DNA from: Geothrix limicola
GTDB taxonomy: Bacteria; Acidobacteriota; Holophagae; Holophagales; Holophagaceae
Assembly: GCF_030268085.1 (NCBI RefSeq)
Contig: NZ_BSDE01000005.1
Coordinates: 248,001 to 312,000, forward strand
DNA length: 64,000 bases
Direction: 5' to 3'
Under the pieces are notes generated by a model that saw only the letters and a list, made by a program, of their open reading frames with translations, was not told the origin of the DNA and did not search any database. Positions within the stretch are counted from its first letter, which is position 1. Each line of letters opens with the position of its first letter. Made by a program: the position numbers and the translations under genes. Shown piece by piece: positions 50,729 to 60,264 of the stretch.

Positions 50729-53545
50729 TCAGCGGGCGGGCTTCGCCAGGAAGAAGGCCCGGGTCTGATCGAGTTCGGCGCGGATCTCGGGGGCCTGCCG
50801 CTGGGGATCCGCCATGGCCTGCTCCAGCTCGGTCAGGGCCGCATCGCGCAGGCCAGACTGGAAGGCGAACCAGGCCTTGGCTCGGTGGACATAGGGCGAG
50901 GCGTCATATTCAGACCCGAGGCCCTCCAGCTGTTTCGCGGCTTCTTTCAGGTCGGGCCGAGGCTTGAGGATGAGGCACTCTGCCAGTGCGGCCTGAGCAT
51001 TGGCGCGGACCTCGGGCGTCACGCCCTCCGGCAGGAGCTCGATCACCCTCTGGTAGCCCCCTCGGGCCTGGACGAAACGACGCTGGAGCCGATCCAGCTC
51101 CGCGACGTAGAACTGGCATTCGGCTTCAATGGTGCGGAGTCCCAGCTTCTGCGCCAGTTCCATGGCACGCGTGTGAAAGGCGGCCGATTCTGCCAGCCGA
51201 TCCTTCATCAGGGCCAGAATGCCGAGGTTTCTCAGGCAGGTGGCCTGCCCGGCCTTGTCGCCCACGGCCTCCCGCGCGGAAAGGGCCTTGGTGAGCAGGG
51301 CCTCGGCATCTGGAAGGTTGCGCGCGGTCAGTGCCACCACGCCCAGGTTGTTCAACGCGAGCCCTTCGCCCCAGCGGTTGCCGAGGGCCTGCTGCAGCTT
51401 CAGGTTGGTGCGGTAGAGCCTTTCGGCGGTGCCCAGGTCGCCGCGCTTCAGGGCCAGGTTGGCGAGGTTGTTCTGCGCGAGCGATTCGTACACCTTGTCG
51501 CCGGTCGCCTGGCTCAACTGGAGCGATTGTCCGTAGAACCGGTCGGCCTCCGCGTAGCGGCCACGCTCGGCGGCGATGAGGCCCAGGTGGTTGTAGGCGA
51601 TGGTCTCGCCATCGCGGTCGCCGATGGACTGGGCCAGGGCGAGGGAGGCCTCGCGAAGCCGCTGGGCCTCGTCGAGCTGGCCCAGATCCTTCGCCAGGTA
51701 GGCTTTCAGACCCAGGGTGCGTCCTTCAGCCCAGCGGTCCCCCGTGGCCTTCGCCGACATGAGGGCCCAGTTGGTGACGATGGCGGCCTGCTCACGGCCG
51801 AGGCGGCGAAGGCAGGCGGCATAGCCCGAGACGGCGCTGGAAAAGGCCGGCGCCTTCATGGCCGCCTCCTTCAGGTAGGCTTCGCTGCCCTTGAAATCCC
51901 CCTTGAGGAAGAGGGCCTTCCCGTTGGCGTAGATGGCGAACACCTCCGGTGGAACCGGCGCACTCTGGGTGGCGGCGGACCGCAGCGGATCCACCTTCCG
52001 CAGCAGGTCATGGGCGGCGGGATCCACCAGCGCGTAGGGCGCGAAGGAGGCCTGGCGCGGCGCGCGGGCGAGGCCCGAGGCGCGCACCTTGCCGGTGCCG
52101 TCCACCAGTTCGTAGCTGAGCACATCGACCGCCCCCCCGGCCTCCTGGCGGAGCGTGCCGCGCAGCAGCAGCCGCGCGCCGAGGGCCTGGGCGATCCGGG
52201 CCTGACCCGCGGGTTCCAGCGCTTCGGATGCGTTCATCCGCAGGCCCGTGAGCACGCGGCCCACGGCCTCGGGTTCCATCACCACCATGCTGGGCGACCC
52301 ATGCAGCGCGATGGACAGCAGTTCCGTCATGCCCACGCCCACGAGGGCGTCGAGGTTCGGATCTCCCGTGGCATTGCGGATGGGCATGACCGCCAGCCTG
52401 GGCACCTGCTCCTTGCCCAGGTCCGCGATGATGCTGCGGCCGAACAGGTAGTAGCCCGGGCCCATCACCAGCGCGAGGGCGGCGGCGCCCATCGCCCATC
52501 GGGCCGCCGGATTCCGGTTCAGCTGTTTGCTGAGCGCCGTGGCCACCTGCGGGCTCGTGGGACGCAACCGGGCATCCCCTTGAAGCATCGACCGCAACAG
52601 AGCCGCCAGACGCCGGGGGAGCTTCCGCCCCCGCAGCGATTTCAGTTCCCCGTGAACCGTCGCGGTCATCCGGACGCGCCCCTCCCCCGGGAAGGGGTGA
52701 TCGCCCAGCAGCAGTTCCCAGGCCACGACGCCCAGAGAGAAGACATCGCTGGGTGGGCCCACCCGCTTGCCGCCCATCTGCTCGGGAGAGGCGTAGATGG
52801 GGCTGCCCATGAAGACCCCGACCTCGGTCATCTCCCCCCAGCTCGATACGAAAGAGTCGGGCTTCCCCACGCTGCCCTGGCTGGTCTTGTCGCCATCCTC
52901 GGGCGCGGCGGATTCCACCAGGGTGGCCCCATCGCCTCCAGGCAGGGCCAGCAGAGAGAGGTTGGGCACATCCTTTCCCGTAGGAAGGTCACCCTTGGCC
53001 GAGGCCGAATCCACCAGCCGCGCGAGGCCGAAATCCAGCACCTTGATCTGCCCGGCCCCGTCGATCATCACGTTGCTGGGTTTCAGGTCCCGGTGGACGA
53101 TGCCCTTGGCGTGGGCCGCCTCGAGAGCGTAGGCGATGGCGCGCAGGGCCAGGAGCTTCTGGCGCAGGTCCATCTTCGGGGCCGCGGCTGCGAGCGTCTC
53201 ACCCTCGACGAACTCCATGGCGATGTAGGCGCTGCCCCCCGATTCGACCCAATCGTGCACCTGGCAGACGTGCCGGTGGTTGAGCTGGGCGAGGGCCATG
53301 GCTTCGCGCCGGAAGCGGCCCGCCGTCGCGGCCTTTCCATCCTCGCCCAGCCGGATGGACTTGAGGGCGACCTTGCGTTCCAGCACCGGATCCCAGGCGA
53401 GGTAGACGGCCCCCATGCCACCCTGACCCAGGAGGGTTCGGATCTGGAAACGACCGATCTCGGTGCCCGGAGCCAGCACGCCAGGACCAGGGTTTCCCGG
53501 CGTCTCCGCACCTGGCGGCCCTGGTGTCGCTGCCTGCATGGTCAT
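50729..53545 (-). CDS. Ser/Thr protein kinase with C-terminal TPR array
   Basis: 938 residues from the ATG at 53545. The Hanks-type kinase is complete: GQGGMGAVY (40-48), K62, E82, HRDLKPSNV (151-159), DFGLAR (171-176). A membrane helix (about 350-370, ALALVMGPGYYLFG) puts the kinase inside the cell and the rest in the periplasm. The periplasmic part starts with an ABC-binding-like region (390-520) and continues with about eight TPRs (e.g. ALNNLGVVALTARNLPDAEALLTKAL, LGNRWGEGLALNNLG). This layout is common in Acidobacteriota. The signal and targets are unknown. Confidence 0.88.
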   Translation of the reverse strand: MTMQAATPGPPGAETPGNPGPGVLAPGTEIGRFQIRTLLGQGGMGAVYLAWDPVLERKVALKSIRLGEDGKAATAGRFRREAMALAQLNHRHVCQVHDWVESGGSAYIAMEFVEGETLAAAAPKMDLRQKLLALRAIAYALEAAHAKGIVHRDLKPSNVMIDGAGQIKVLDFGLARLVDSASAKGDLPTGKDVPNLSLLALPGGDGATLVESAAPEDGDKTSQGSVGKPDSFVSSWGEMTEVGVFMGSPIYASPEQMGGKRVGPPSDVFSLGVVAWELLLGDHPFPGEGRVRMTATVHGELKSLRGRKLPRRLAALLRSMLQGDARLRPTSPQVATALSKQLNRNPAARWAMGAAALALVMGPGYYLFGRSIIADLGKEQVPRLAVMPIRNATGDPNLDALVGVGMTELLSIALHGSPSMVVMEPEAVGRVLTGLRMNASEALEPAGQARIAQALGARLLLRGTLRQEAGGAVDVLSYELVDGTGKVRASGLARAPRQASFAPYALVDPAAHDLLRKVDPLRSAATQSAPVPPEVFAIYANGKALFLKGDFKGSEAYLKEAAMKAPAFSSAVSGYAACLRRLGREQAAIVTNWALMSAKATGDRWAEGRTLGLKAYLAKDLGQLDEAQRLREASLALAQSIGDRDGETIAYNHLGLIAAERGRYAEADRFYGQSLQLSQATGDKVYESLAQNNLANLALKRGDLGTAERLYRTNLKLQQALGNRWGEGLALNNLGVVALTARNLPDAEALLTKALSAREAVGDKAGQATCLRNLGILALMKDRLAESAAFHTRAMELAQKLGLRTIEAECQFYVAELDRLQRRFVQARGGYQRVIELLPEGVTPEVRANAQAALAECLILKPRPDLKEAAKQLEGLGSEYDASPYVHRAKAWFAFQSGLRDAALTELEQAMADPQRQAPEIRAELDQTRAFFLAKPAR

Positions 53546-53655
53546 GCCTGTAAGGGAAATCCGAGGGACCCCCTCTGATCGGTCGATCCCGGGCGAAGTA
53601 AAGAACCGCGCGCTTGGCCGTTTATTCCCCAATCCCCGTTCACTTCAGCCGCCGG

Positions 53656-53958
53656 TCATTTCATCTGGCGGCTTTGGGCGGTCTCGATGAGCTCCTTGAT
53701 GCGGCGCGCATCGGCCTTCGAATGTCCATGGCTGGTGAGGGGATCGCTGCCACCCGTGCTTTCCACGAGGATGTCAGACCAGAACAGGCCCGTATCGATG
53801 CGGATGCTGGCCACCTTCGAGAGGTGGATGCTGATCTCGTTGACCGTGAACCAGGATCGCTTCCGCCGCACCACCGCCGAATCCGTGACCTCTATGACGG
53901 TCCTGAACACATGGTTGCCCTTGGTCCAGCGGCTGGCGCGGAAGGTCTCCGTAGCCAT
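53656..53958 (-). CDS. Small PH-like domain protein
   Basis: 100 residues. The pattern FRTVIEVTDSAVVRRKRSWFTVNEISIHLSKVASIRIDTGL..SDILVESTGG..DARRIKELIE resembles bacterial PH-like (bPH2) domains: seven strands and a final helix. Its ATG overlaps the transketolase stop by one base, so it is translationally coupled to the half-enzyme. Its partner is unknown; a lipid or protein-docking role is conceivable. Confidence 0.6.
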   Translation of the reverse strand: MATETFRASRWTKGNHVFRTVIEVTDSAVVRRKRSWFTVNEISIHLSKVASIRIDTGLFWSDILVESTGGSDPLTSHGHSKADARRIKELIETAQSRQMK

Positions 53959-54926
53959 CAGAGGGCGGCCTTGGCGGCGGCGACCACGGCCTTGGGCGTG
54001 ACGCCGTAGGCTTCCAGCAGCTTGTCGGGCTTGCCGCTCTGGCCGAACTGGTCGTTCACACCCACGCGGCGCACGGGCATGGGATGGGCCTCGGAGAGGA
54101 TCTCCGCCACGATGCCACCCAGGCCGCCGTGGATCTGGTGTTCCTCGCAGGTGACGACGGCCTTGTGCCTCTTGGCCAGGGCCAGCAGCGTCTCACGGTC
54201 GAAGGGCTTGAGGGTGGGCATGTGCAGCACGGTGGCCTCGATGCCCTCGGCCGCCAGCAGCTCGGCACCGTCCAGACAGATGGAGGTGCCCAGGCCGCAA
54301 CCCACCAGCAGCACATCCTTGCCCTCGCGCATCACGACGCCCTTGCCGATCTGGAACTGGTAGTCCTCGGCGTGGATGCGGGGGAACTTGTCGCGGGTGA
54401 GGCGGACGTAGACGGGGCCCTGGTGCGCGTAGGCCGCGCGGATGGCCTGCTTGGTCTCGATGGCGTCGGCGGGCGACAGCACGGTGAGGCCGGGGATCAT
54501 GCACATGAGGGCCAGATCCTCAAGGCACTGGTGGGTGCCGCCGTCCTCGCCCACCGTGAGGCCCGCGTGGGTGGCGACGATCTTCACGTTCTGATGGCCC
54601 ACGCCCACGGCCTGGCGCACGAACTCATAGGCACGGCCCGTGGCGAACATGGCGAAGGTGCTGAGGAAGGGCACCACACCCGTGGTGGCGGCCCCGGCGG
54701 CGGCGGCCACCATGCCCTGCTCGGCGGCGCCCATGTTGAAGAAGCGCTCGGGGAAGGCCTTGGCGAACTTGCTTGTGCGGGTCGACCCGGCCAGATCCGC
54801 GTCGAACACGATGATGTTGGCGCCTTCGTTGCCCAGCTCCACCAGGGTGTCGCCGTAGGCATCCCGCAGGCTATCCATCACGGTGCCCACCTTGCCGCCC
54901 ACGCCCGCCGTTTCCGCGCCTGCCAT
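53958..54926 (-). CDS. Transketolase C-terminal half (subunit B)
   Basis: 322 residues from the ATG at 54926, with GGGAG upstream. It holds the pyrimidine-binding and C-terminal domains of a transketolase-like enzyme: FFNMGAAEQGMVAAAAG with the catalytic Glu, THAGLTVGEDGGTHQ, and HQIHGGLGGIVAEIL. A thiamine-diphosphate PP domain is needed on another subunit and is not encoded in the window. The family includes two-subunit transketolases and DXS. The reaction is probably a pentose-phosphate ketol transfer. Confidence 0.85.
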   Translation of the reverse strand: MAGAETAGVGGKVGTVMDSLRDAYGDTLVELGNEGANIIVFDADLAGSTRTSKFAKAFPERFFNMGAAEQGMVAAAAGAATTGVVPFLSTFAMFATGRAYEFVRQAVGVGHQNVKIVATHAGLTVGEDGGTHQCLEDLALMCMIPGLTVLSPADAIETKQAIRAAYAHQGPVYVRLTRDKFPRIHAEDYQFQIGKGVVMREGKDVLLVGCGLGTSICLDGAELLAAEGIEATVLHMPTLKPFDRETLLALAKRHKAVVTCEEHQIHGGLGGIVAEILSEAHPMPVRRVGVNDQFGQSGKPDKLLEAYGVTPKAVVAAAKAAL

Positions 54927-55042
54927 GACCACTCCCGTCCAAACTTCACATTGTACGCCATTGCACGGGAAAGCGGCGCCGCCATGCGGCACCGATAGGC
55001 AGATCGCCAAAGGCGATCTGCCTGATCCGGTAGGCTGAATGG

Positions 55043-57544
55043 ATGCGTCCGCCCCTTCCCATCGACCCCCTGCTGCCGCAGATCGCGCAAAGCCTGCGCG
55101 ACAACCCCAATCTGGTGCTGCAGGCCGATCCCGGAGCAGGAAAAACCACGCGCGTGCCCCCGGCCCTGCTGGAATCGGGCCTGCTGGATGGCGGGGGTGA
55201 CCAAGGGGCGGCCGAATGCTGGATCCTCGAGCCCCGGCGTCTCGCCGCGCGCCTGGCCGCCACCCGCGTGGCCGAGGAACTGGGCGAACCCCTGGGCCAG
55301 CGGGCAGGCTATGCCGTGCGCTTCGAGCAGAAGGTCTCCCGGGCCACGCGGCTGCGCTTCGTCACCGAGGGCCTGCTGCTGCGTCGCCTCCACGGCGATC
55401 CCACCCTGCGCGGCATCTCGGCCGTGGTGCTGGACGAATTCCACGAACGGCACCTGCACACGGACCTGGGCATCACCCTGCTGCGCCGCCTGCAGCACGC
55501 ATCCCGGCCCGACCTCAGGCTGCTGGTCATGTCCGCCACGCTGGACGCGGGCCCCGTGGCGGCCTACCTCGATGCGCCGGTGATGAAGAGCGAGGGCCGG
55601 GCCTATCCGGTGGAGACGACCTTCCTGTCCCGCCCCGATGACCGCCCCCTCGAACTGCAGGTGGCCGATGCGCTGGACACCCTCTACGGCGCGGGTCTGG
55701 GCAAGGATGCATCAGGCAAGCACACCCTCGTCTTCCTGCCCGGCGCCGCCGAGATCCGCGCCTGCCTGAAGGGCTGCGAAGCCGTCGCGTCGCGGCGCGG
55801 TCTCAGCCTGCGCCCCCTTCACGGCGAGCTGTCGCCCGAGGCCCAGGCCCACGCGCTCGAGGCCAGCGACTCGCCCAAGGTCATCCTCAGCACCAATGTG
55901 GCCGAGAGTTCAGTCACCCTAGACGCCATCGGCGCCGTGGTGGATTCGGGCCTGGGTCGCGAGGCCTCCCATTCGCCCTGGTCGGGCCTCTCGGGCCTGC
56001 GCACCGTGCGCATCAGCCAGGCCCGATGCGTGCAGCGCACGGGCCGCGCGGGCCGCACGGGGCCCGGCCGCTGCCTGCGGCTCTACACCGAGGCCGATTT
56101 CCAGGCGCGCCCGGCCTTCGACACGCCCGAACTGCAGCGCTCGGATCTGGCGGAACCGCTGCTGACCCTGCACGGCATGGGCATCACCGATCCCGCGGGC
56201 CTGGACTGGTTCGAGGCGCCCCCCGAAGCCGCCATGACCTCGGCGGAAGCCCTGCTCACGCGGCTCGGCGCCTTGGAGAACGGCGCCCTCAGCCCCGCGG
56301 GACGGCGCATGGCGGACCTGCCCCTGCATCCGCGTCTCGCCCGGCTCGCCGTGGCGGGCGAGGATCTCGGCATCCCCCAGCTGGCGCTGCGCGCGGCGGC
56401 CCTGTTGGAGACGGGCAACCTGTCGGCGCGCCAAGGCCTGGAGCGCACGCCCGCCAAGACGGGCCACGGCGCGGATTCGGACCTGCTGCTGCGCCTCGAT
56501 CAGTTCGAGGAGGCCGAGGCCGCGGGCTTCGCACCCGGCGCCTGCCGGGCCGCCGGACTCGACACCGCCGCCCTCCACCGCGCCAAGCGCGCCGTGCAAT
56601 CCCTCGCGCGACTGCTGCCCTCGCCCGCGGAACCCGCGGATGCGGAAACGCGGCTGCTGAAAGCCCTGCTCAGGGCCTACCCCGATCGCGTGGGCCAGCT
56701 GTCCGCCAACGGAACCTGCGCTTTCGCGGGCGGCGGGGGCGCCAAGCTGGATCCCTCCAGCCGCGTGCGGCGGCCGGGCCTGATCCTGGCCCTGGAGGCC
56801 GAGGCCGTGAAGCAGGGCACGGGTGGCCAGACACTCATCCGGCAGGCCTCCCGCTGCGAGGCGGACTGGCTGCTGGATGCCTTCCCTGAGCGCCTGGAGG
56901 ATGTGGACGAGCTGACCTTCAACCCTTCGGCGGGCCGCGTGGAACGGCGCTCGGAGATCCGCTACGACGGCCTCAGCATCGACGCCAGCCGGGGACCCGC
57001 GGATCCCTCCGATCCCCGCGTGGCGGCTTTGCTGGCCGAAGCCCTGCGGGACCGCCCGCTGGATGAGGTGCCCGCGCGGTTCCTGGCGCGACTCGGTTTC
57101 CTTCGAAGGCACCGGCCCGAGCTGGACCTGCCTGAAGATCTGCTCGGCCCGCTGCTGGCGGGCGCCTGCGCGGGGCGCACGACCCTGCGCGAGGTGCAGG
57201 ATGTGGACTGGCCCGCGGCCCTGCGCCAGGCCTTTCCGGCCGAGACATTGCGCCTGCTGGATGCCTGGGCCCCCGAGGCCATCCAACTGCCCAAGGGGCG
57301 CCCCACCAAGGTCCACTACGAGGACGATCCGCCGTGGATCGCCTCGCGCCTGCAGGATTTCTGGGGCCTGAAGAAATCTCCCGCCGTGGCCGGTGGCGCC
57401 GTGCCGCTCGTGCTGCACCTGCTGGCCCCCAACATGCGCGCCGTCCAGGTCACCACCGACCTCGCGGGCTTCTGGCAGCGGGCCTACAAAGAACTTCGGC
57501 CGGGCCTGTCGCGGCGCTATCCCAAGCATCACTGGCCGGAGTAG
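55043..57544 (+). CDS. hrpB: ATP-dependent helicase HrpB
   Basis: 833 residues. The DExH-box helicase core has GAGKTT (31-36), DEFH (131-134), and the SAT motif MSATLDAGPV; QRTGRAGRTGPG is motif VI. An HB domain and the HrpB C-terminal domain (WYKEL-like AYKELRPGLSRRYPKHHWPE) close it, which places it with HrpB rather than HrpA or RecG. The RNA targets are unknown. The gene converges on the aldolase with a gap of 2 bp. Confidence 0.9.
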   Translation: MRPPLPIDPLLPQIAQSLRDNPNLVLQADPGAGKTTRVPPALLESGLLDGGGDQGAAECWILEPRRLAARLAATRVAEELGEPLGQRAGYAVRFEQKVSRATRLRFVTEGLLLRRLHGDPTLRGISAVVLDEFHERHLHTDLGITLLRRLQHASRPDLRLLVMSATLDAGPVAAYLDAPVMKSEGRAYPVETTFLSRPDDRPLELQVADALDTLYGAGLGKDASGKHTLVFLPGAAEIRACLKGCEAVASRRGLSLRPLHGELSPEAQAHALEASDSPKVILSTNVAESSVTLDAIGAVVDSGLGREASHSPWSGLSGLRTVRISQARCVQRTGRAGRTGPGRCLRLYTEADFQARPAFDTPELQRSDLAEPLLTLHGMGITDPAGLDWFEAPPEAAMTSAEALLTRLGALENGALSPAGRRMADLPLHPRLARLAVAGEDLGIPQLALRAAALLETGNLSARQGLERTPAKTGHGADSDLLLRLDQFEEAEAAGFAPGACRAAGLDTAALHRAKRAVQSLARLLPSPAEPADAETRLLKALLRAYPDRVGQLSANGTCAFAGGGGAKLDPSSRVRRPGLILALEAEAVKQGTGGQTLIRQASRCEADWLLDAFPERLEDVDELTFNPSAGRVERRSEIRYDGLSIDASRGPADPSDPRVAALLAEALRDRPLDEVPARFLARLGFLRRHRPELDLPEDLLGPLLAGACAGRTTLREVQDVDWPAALRQAFPAETLRLLDAWAPEAIQLPKGRPTKVHYEDDPPWIASRLQDFWGLKKSPAVAGGAVPLVLHLLAPNMRAVQVTTDLAGFWQRAYKELRPGLSRRYPKHHWPE

Positions 57545-57546
57545 GT

Positions 57547-58215
57547 TCAGGCCCGCAATTCCTCCATTACGGCTCGCGCCCCGGCCTCCAGCAGGGTGCC
57601 GTCCAGGCCCACGGCCAGCAGGGTGAAGCCTTCCGCCTCGTGAGGCCGCATCTCCGCCGCGCTCATGCGGAAGATGCCGAGGGGCATGCGCGCCTCGCGG
57701 CAGGTGCGGGCGATCTCGGCCACCGCCTCACGGAAGACGGGATGGTGGAATTGTTCCGGGATGCCCAGGCTTTCGCTCAGGTCGTAGGGGCCGATGAAGA
57801 CCACATCCACGCCGGACACGCGGGCGATGGCGCCGATGTTCAGCAACGCTTCCCCGGATTCGGCCTGCACCACCACGAGGCCGCGGCCCCGGATGATCCG
57901 CACCGCCGCCTCGGCCTGTGCCGGTTCGTCCACGTGAGGCAGGATCAGGCCTGCGACGCCACAGCCCGCGGCTGCCTCGAGCACCTCGGGATCCAGGGAG
58001 GGCACCCGCAGCAGACAGGGCACGGACCCGCCCAGGGCCGCCAGGGTGGCTGCAGCCTCCGGGGGTCCGTAGCCACCGTGCTCACCATCCAGGAAGAGCC
58101 AGTCGAAACCCTGGCGCGCCAGCCTCAGCGCCACTTCGGGGTGGGGAATCTGCACCAGCGTGCCGAGCAGGCGCGCCCCGGACCGGAGACGATCTGCAAA
58201 GAGGAGCGGGGCCAT
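57547..58215 (-). CDS. HpcH/HpaI family aldolase
   Basis: 222 residues from the ATG at 58215 (GGAGG upstream; the GTG at 58221 is rejected). The metal site of the HpaI/GarL fold is visible: DWLFLDGEHGGYGP, VVVQAESGEALLN (metal Glu) and the following Asp in GVDVVFIGPYDLSESLG. The family does pyruvate-type aldol cleavage, e.g. of 2,4-dihydroxyhept-2-ene-1,7-dioate or 2-keto-3-deoxyglucarate. No pathway partners are adjacent. Confidence 0.85.
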   Translation of the reverse strand: MAPLLFADRLRSGARLLGTLVQIPHPEVALRLARQGFDWLFLDGEHGGYGPPEAAATLAALGGSVPCLLRVPSLDPEVLEAAAGCGVAGLILPHVDEPAQAEAAVRIIRGRGLVVVQAESGEALLNIGAIARVSGVDVVFIGPYDLSESLGIPEQFHHPVFREAVAEIARTCREARMPLGIFRMSAAEMRPHEAEGFTLLAVGLDGTLLEAGARAVMEELRA

Positions 58216-58283
58216 GGGCACCTCCAGCCTCCAGCTTGGCCTGGATCGCGCCGGGATGCGCCGGTTTGGGTAACCTGGAACCC

Positions 58284-58766
58284 ATGCTCACCTTCAGGCC
58301 CATCCACTCCGAAGACGATGCCGCCGTGGCGGCGATCATCCGCGCCGTCATGCCCGAGTTCGGCGCCGACGGCCCGGGCTTCGCCCTGCACGATCCCGAA
58401 GTGGATCACATGAGCGCGGCCTACGCCGGTCCCGGCGCCGCCTACTTCGTCGTGACCAACGCCGAAGGCCGCGTGGTGGGTGGCGGTGGCGTCGCCGCCC
58501 TCGAAGGCGGTGATCCCGGCATCTGCGAGCTGCGGAAGATGTACTTCCTGCCCGAGACCCGCGGTCAGGGCATGGGCGAAACGCTGCTGAAGCATTGCCT
58601 CGTAGTGGCCAAGGATCTGGGTTACCGCACCTGCTACCTGGAGACCCTCACGGGCATGGATCAGGCGATCCGGCTCTACACGAAGCTCGGCTTCAAACCC
58701 CTCTGCTCGCCCCTGGGCCAGACCGGCCACGGGGGCTGCGACCACTGGTTCGCGCGGGAACTTTGA
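58284..58766 (+). CDS. GNAT family N-acetyltransferase
   Basis: 160 residues. The signature RKMYFLPETRGQGMGETLLKHCL contains the RGQGMG acetyl-CoA loop, and the closing GYRTCYLETLTGMDQAIRLYTKLGF is typical. The acceptor substrate is unknown. It is divergent from the aldolase gene. Confidence 0.85.
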   Translation: MLTFRPIHSEDDAAVAAIIRAVMPEFGADGPGFALHDPEVDHMSAAYAGPGAAYFVVTNAEGRVVGGGGVAALEGGDPGICELRKMYFLPETRGQGMGETLLKHCLVVAKDLGYRTCYLETLTGMDQAIRLYTKLGFKPLCSPLGQTGHGGCDHWFAREL

Positions 58767-58799
58767 AAAAACACCCACAGCCATTCCAGTCTCATCACT

Positions 58800-58892
58800 G
58801 TCCATCACCGTTCATCACTGGTTCCTGTTTTTGAGCTTTGATGCTTGGATGTGCCCCAAAAGAGGACAAAGAAAGTGAAACCGGTGATGGAC
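58800..58892. repeat. Inverted repeat in the spacer before acpS
   Basis: GTCCATCACCG (58800-58810) and CGGTGATGGAC (58882-58892) pair over 11 bp around a loop of 71 nt. The left side overlaps a short cluster of CATCAC(T/C)G direct repeats (58785-58817). Confidence 0.6.
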
Positions 58893-58971
58893 GGCGATAA
58901 AGACAACGGCCACACGAGGGCGGATGACTCTGGTTTCAACCGCCGCTTCGTCCATGGAACAGGAGCCTGAC

Positions 58972-59340
58972 ATGATTCTTGGCATGGGTACGGATCTCTG
59001 CCCGCCCAGCCGCTGGCGCCACATGGTGGACCGCTTCGGCGCGGATAAGTCCGCCCGGCGCATCCTGCATCCGGATGAGGCCGACTACCTGCTGAGCGGA
59101 AACCGCGAACGCCTTCCCGAACGCCTCGCGGGCCGGTGGGCCCTGCGGGAAGCCTTCGGCAAGGCCCTGGGTACGGGCCTGGACGGGTGGTCCTGGAAGG
59201 AGCTGCGCTACGTGAACGGCCGCCTCTGGGCCGTGGGTGCCCTGGCGGATCTGCTGGCGGCCCGGAACATCAGCCACCTGCATGGCAGCGTCAGCCATGA
59301 CGGGGACTTGGCCCTGGCGGTGGTGATCCTGGAAGGCTAA
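58972..59340 (+). CDS. acpS: Holo-[acyl-carrier-protein] synthase
   Basis: 122 residues from the ATG at 58972 (AGGAG upstream). ILGMGTDLC has the metal Asp D8, and RWALREAFGKALGTG has the metal Glu E60. AcpS transfers 4'-phosphopantetheine from CoA to acyl carrier protein. It stands upstream of the chemotaxis genes. Confidence 0.9.
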   Translation: MILGMGTDLCPPSRWRHMVDRFGADKSARRILHPDEADYLLSGNRERLPERLAGRWALREAFGKALGTGLDGWSWKELRYVNGRLWAVGALADLLAARNISHLHGSVSHDGDLALAVVILEG

Positions 59341-59396
59341 TCGGCGGAAATTCAAGCCCTGGAATCCCCGGCCGATCCCGCAGACAGGATGACCCG

Positions 59397-60254
59397 ATGG
59401 ATCCACTCCAGGCCAAGCAGCAGATGACCCTCGCCGAGTTCCGGAGCCTCCGGGACTTCATCTACGCCAAGTCGGGCATTTTCTTCAGCGAATCCAAGCA
59501 GTACTTCCTGGAAAACCGGCTGAGCAAGCGGATCGCGGAGCTGAAGCTGAAGTCCTACGCGGACTACCTGTCCCTGCTCCAGGGCAGCCAGGGACCCACC
59601 GAACTGAAGCGCCTCTTCGTGGAAATCACGACCAACGAAACGAGTTTCTGGCGCAACCCGCCCCAGATCGAGGCCTTCCAGAACATCGTGCTGCCCGACG
59701 CCGTCAAGCAGGCGCGGGAGCGGGGCCAGAGCCGCCTGCGCATCTGGTCGGCGGCCTGTTCCAGCGGCGAGGAGCCCTACACCCTGGCCATGATCTGCCA
59801 GGACCTGCGGGACACGGTGCTGCGCGGCTTCACGGTGGAGATCCTCGGCACCGACATCAGTGAGAAGGTGCTGGCCCAGGCGCAGGACGGCGTCTACAAC
59901 AGCTACACCCTGCGGAACCTGACGCCGGAACAGCTGCAGCGGCACTTCATTCCGCTGGGCAAGGACCTCTTCCAGGTCAAGCCTGAGGTGCAGCGTCTCA
60001 CGAGCCTCCGCCACTTCAACCTGGTGGACTACCCCGCCTACCGGCAGCTGGGGACCTATGATGTGATCTTCTGCCGGAACGTCCTCATCTACTTCGACGA
60101 GAACGTGAAAACGCAGGTCCTCAAGGGCTTCCACGGCCAGCTTCACCCCAAGGCTTACCTGCTGGTCGGGCACAGCGAAAGCATCCACTCTTTCAACACC
60201 GGTTTCGAGCTGTTGCACTTCAGCAAAGCCATGGGTTACCGGAAGCGGATTTAG
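59397..60254 (+). CDS. cheR: Chemotaxis protein methyltransferase CheR
   Basis: 285 residues. N-terminal helical domain (1-85), then the SAM domain with RIWSAACSSGEEPYTLAM (about 117-134), NLVDY and FCRNVLIYFDENVKTQVL, the CheR hallmarks. It methylates glutamates of chemoreceptors. It heads a run of HDOD, HDOD, cheB and fliK-like genes. Confidence 0.92.
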   Translation: MDPLQAKQQMTLAEFRSLRDFIYAKSGIFFSESKQYFLENRLSKRIAELKLKSYADYLSLLQGSQGPTELKRLFVEITTNETSFWRNPPQIEAFQNIVLPDAVKQARERGQSRLRIWSAACSSGEEPYTLAMICQDLRDTVLRGFTVEILGTDISEKVLAQAQDGVYNSYTLRNLTPEQLQRHFIPLGKDLFQVKPEVQRLTSLRHFNLVDYPAYRQLGTYDVIFCRNVLIYFDENVKTQVLKGFHGQLHPKAYLLVGHSESIHSFNTGFELLHFSKAMGYRKRI

Positions 60255-60264
60255 AGGTCAGACC

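Noticed and set aside
50885-53578. An 897-codon open frame opposite the kinase-TPR gene
   Set aside because: It is the usual antisense frame of high-GC coding DNA; the kinase on the other strand has all catalytic motifs.
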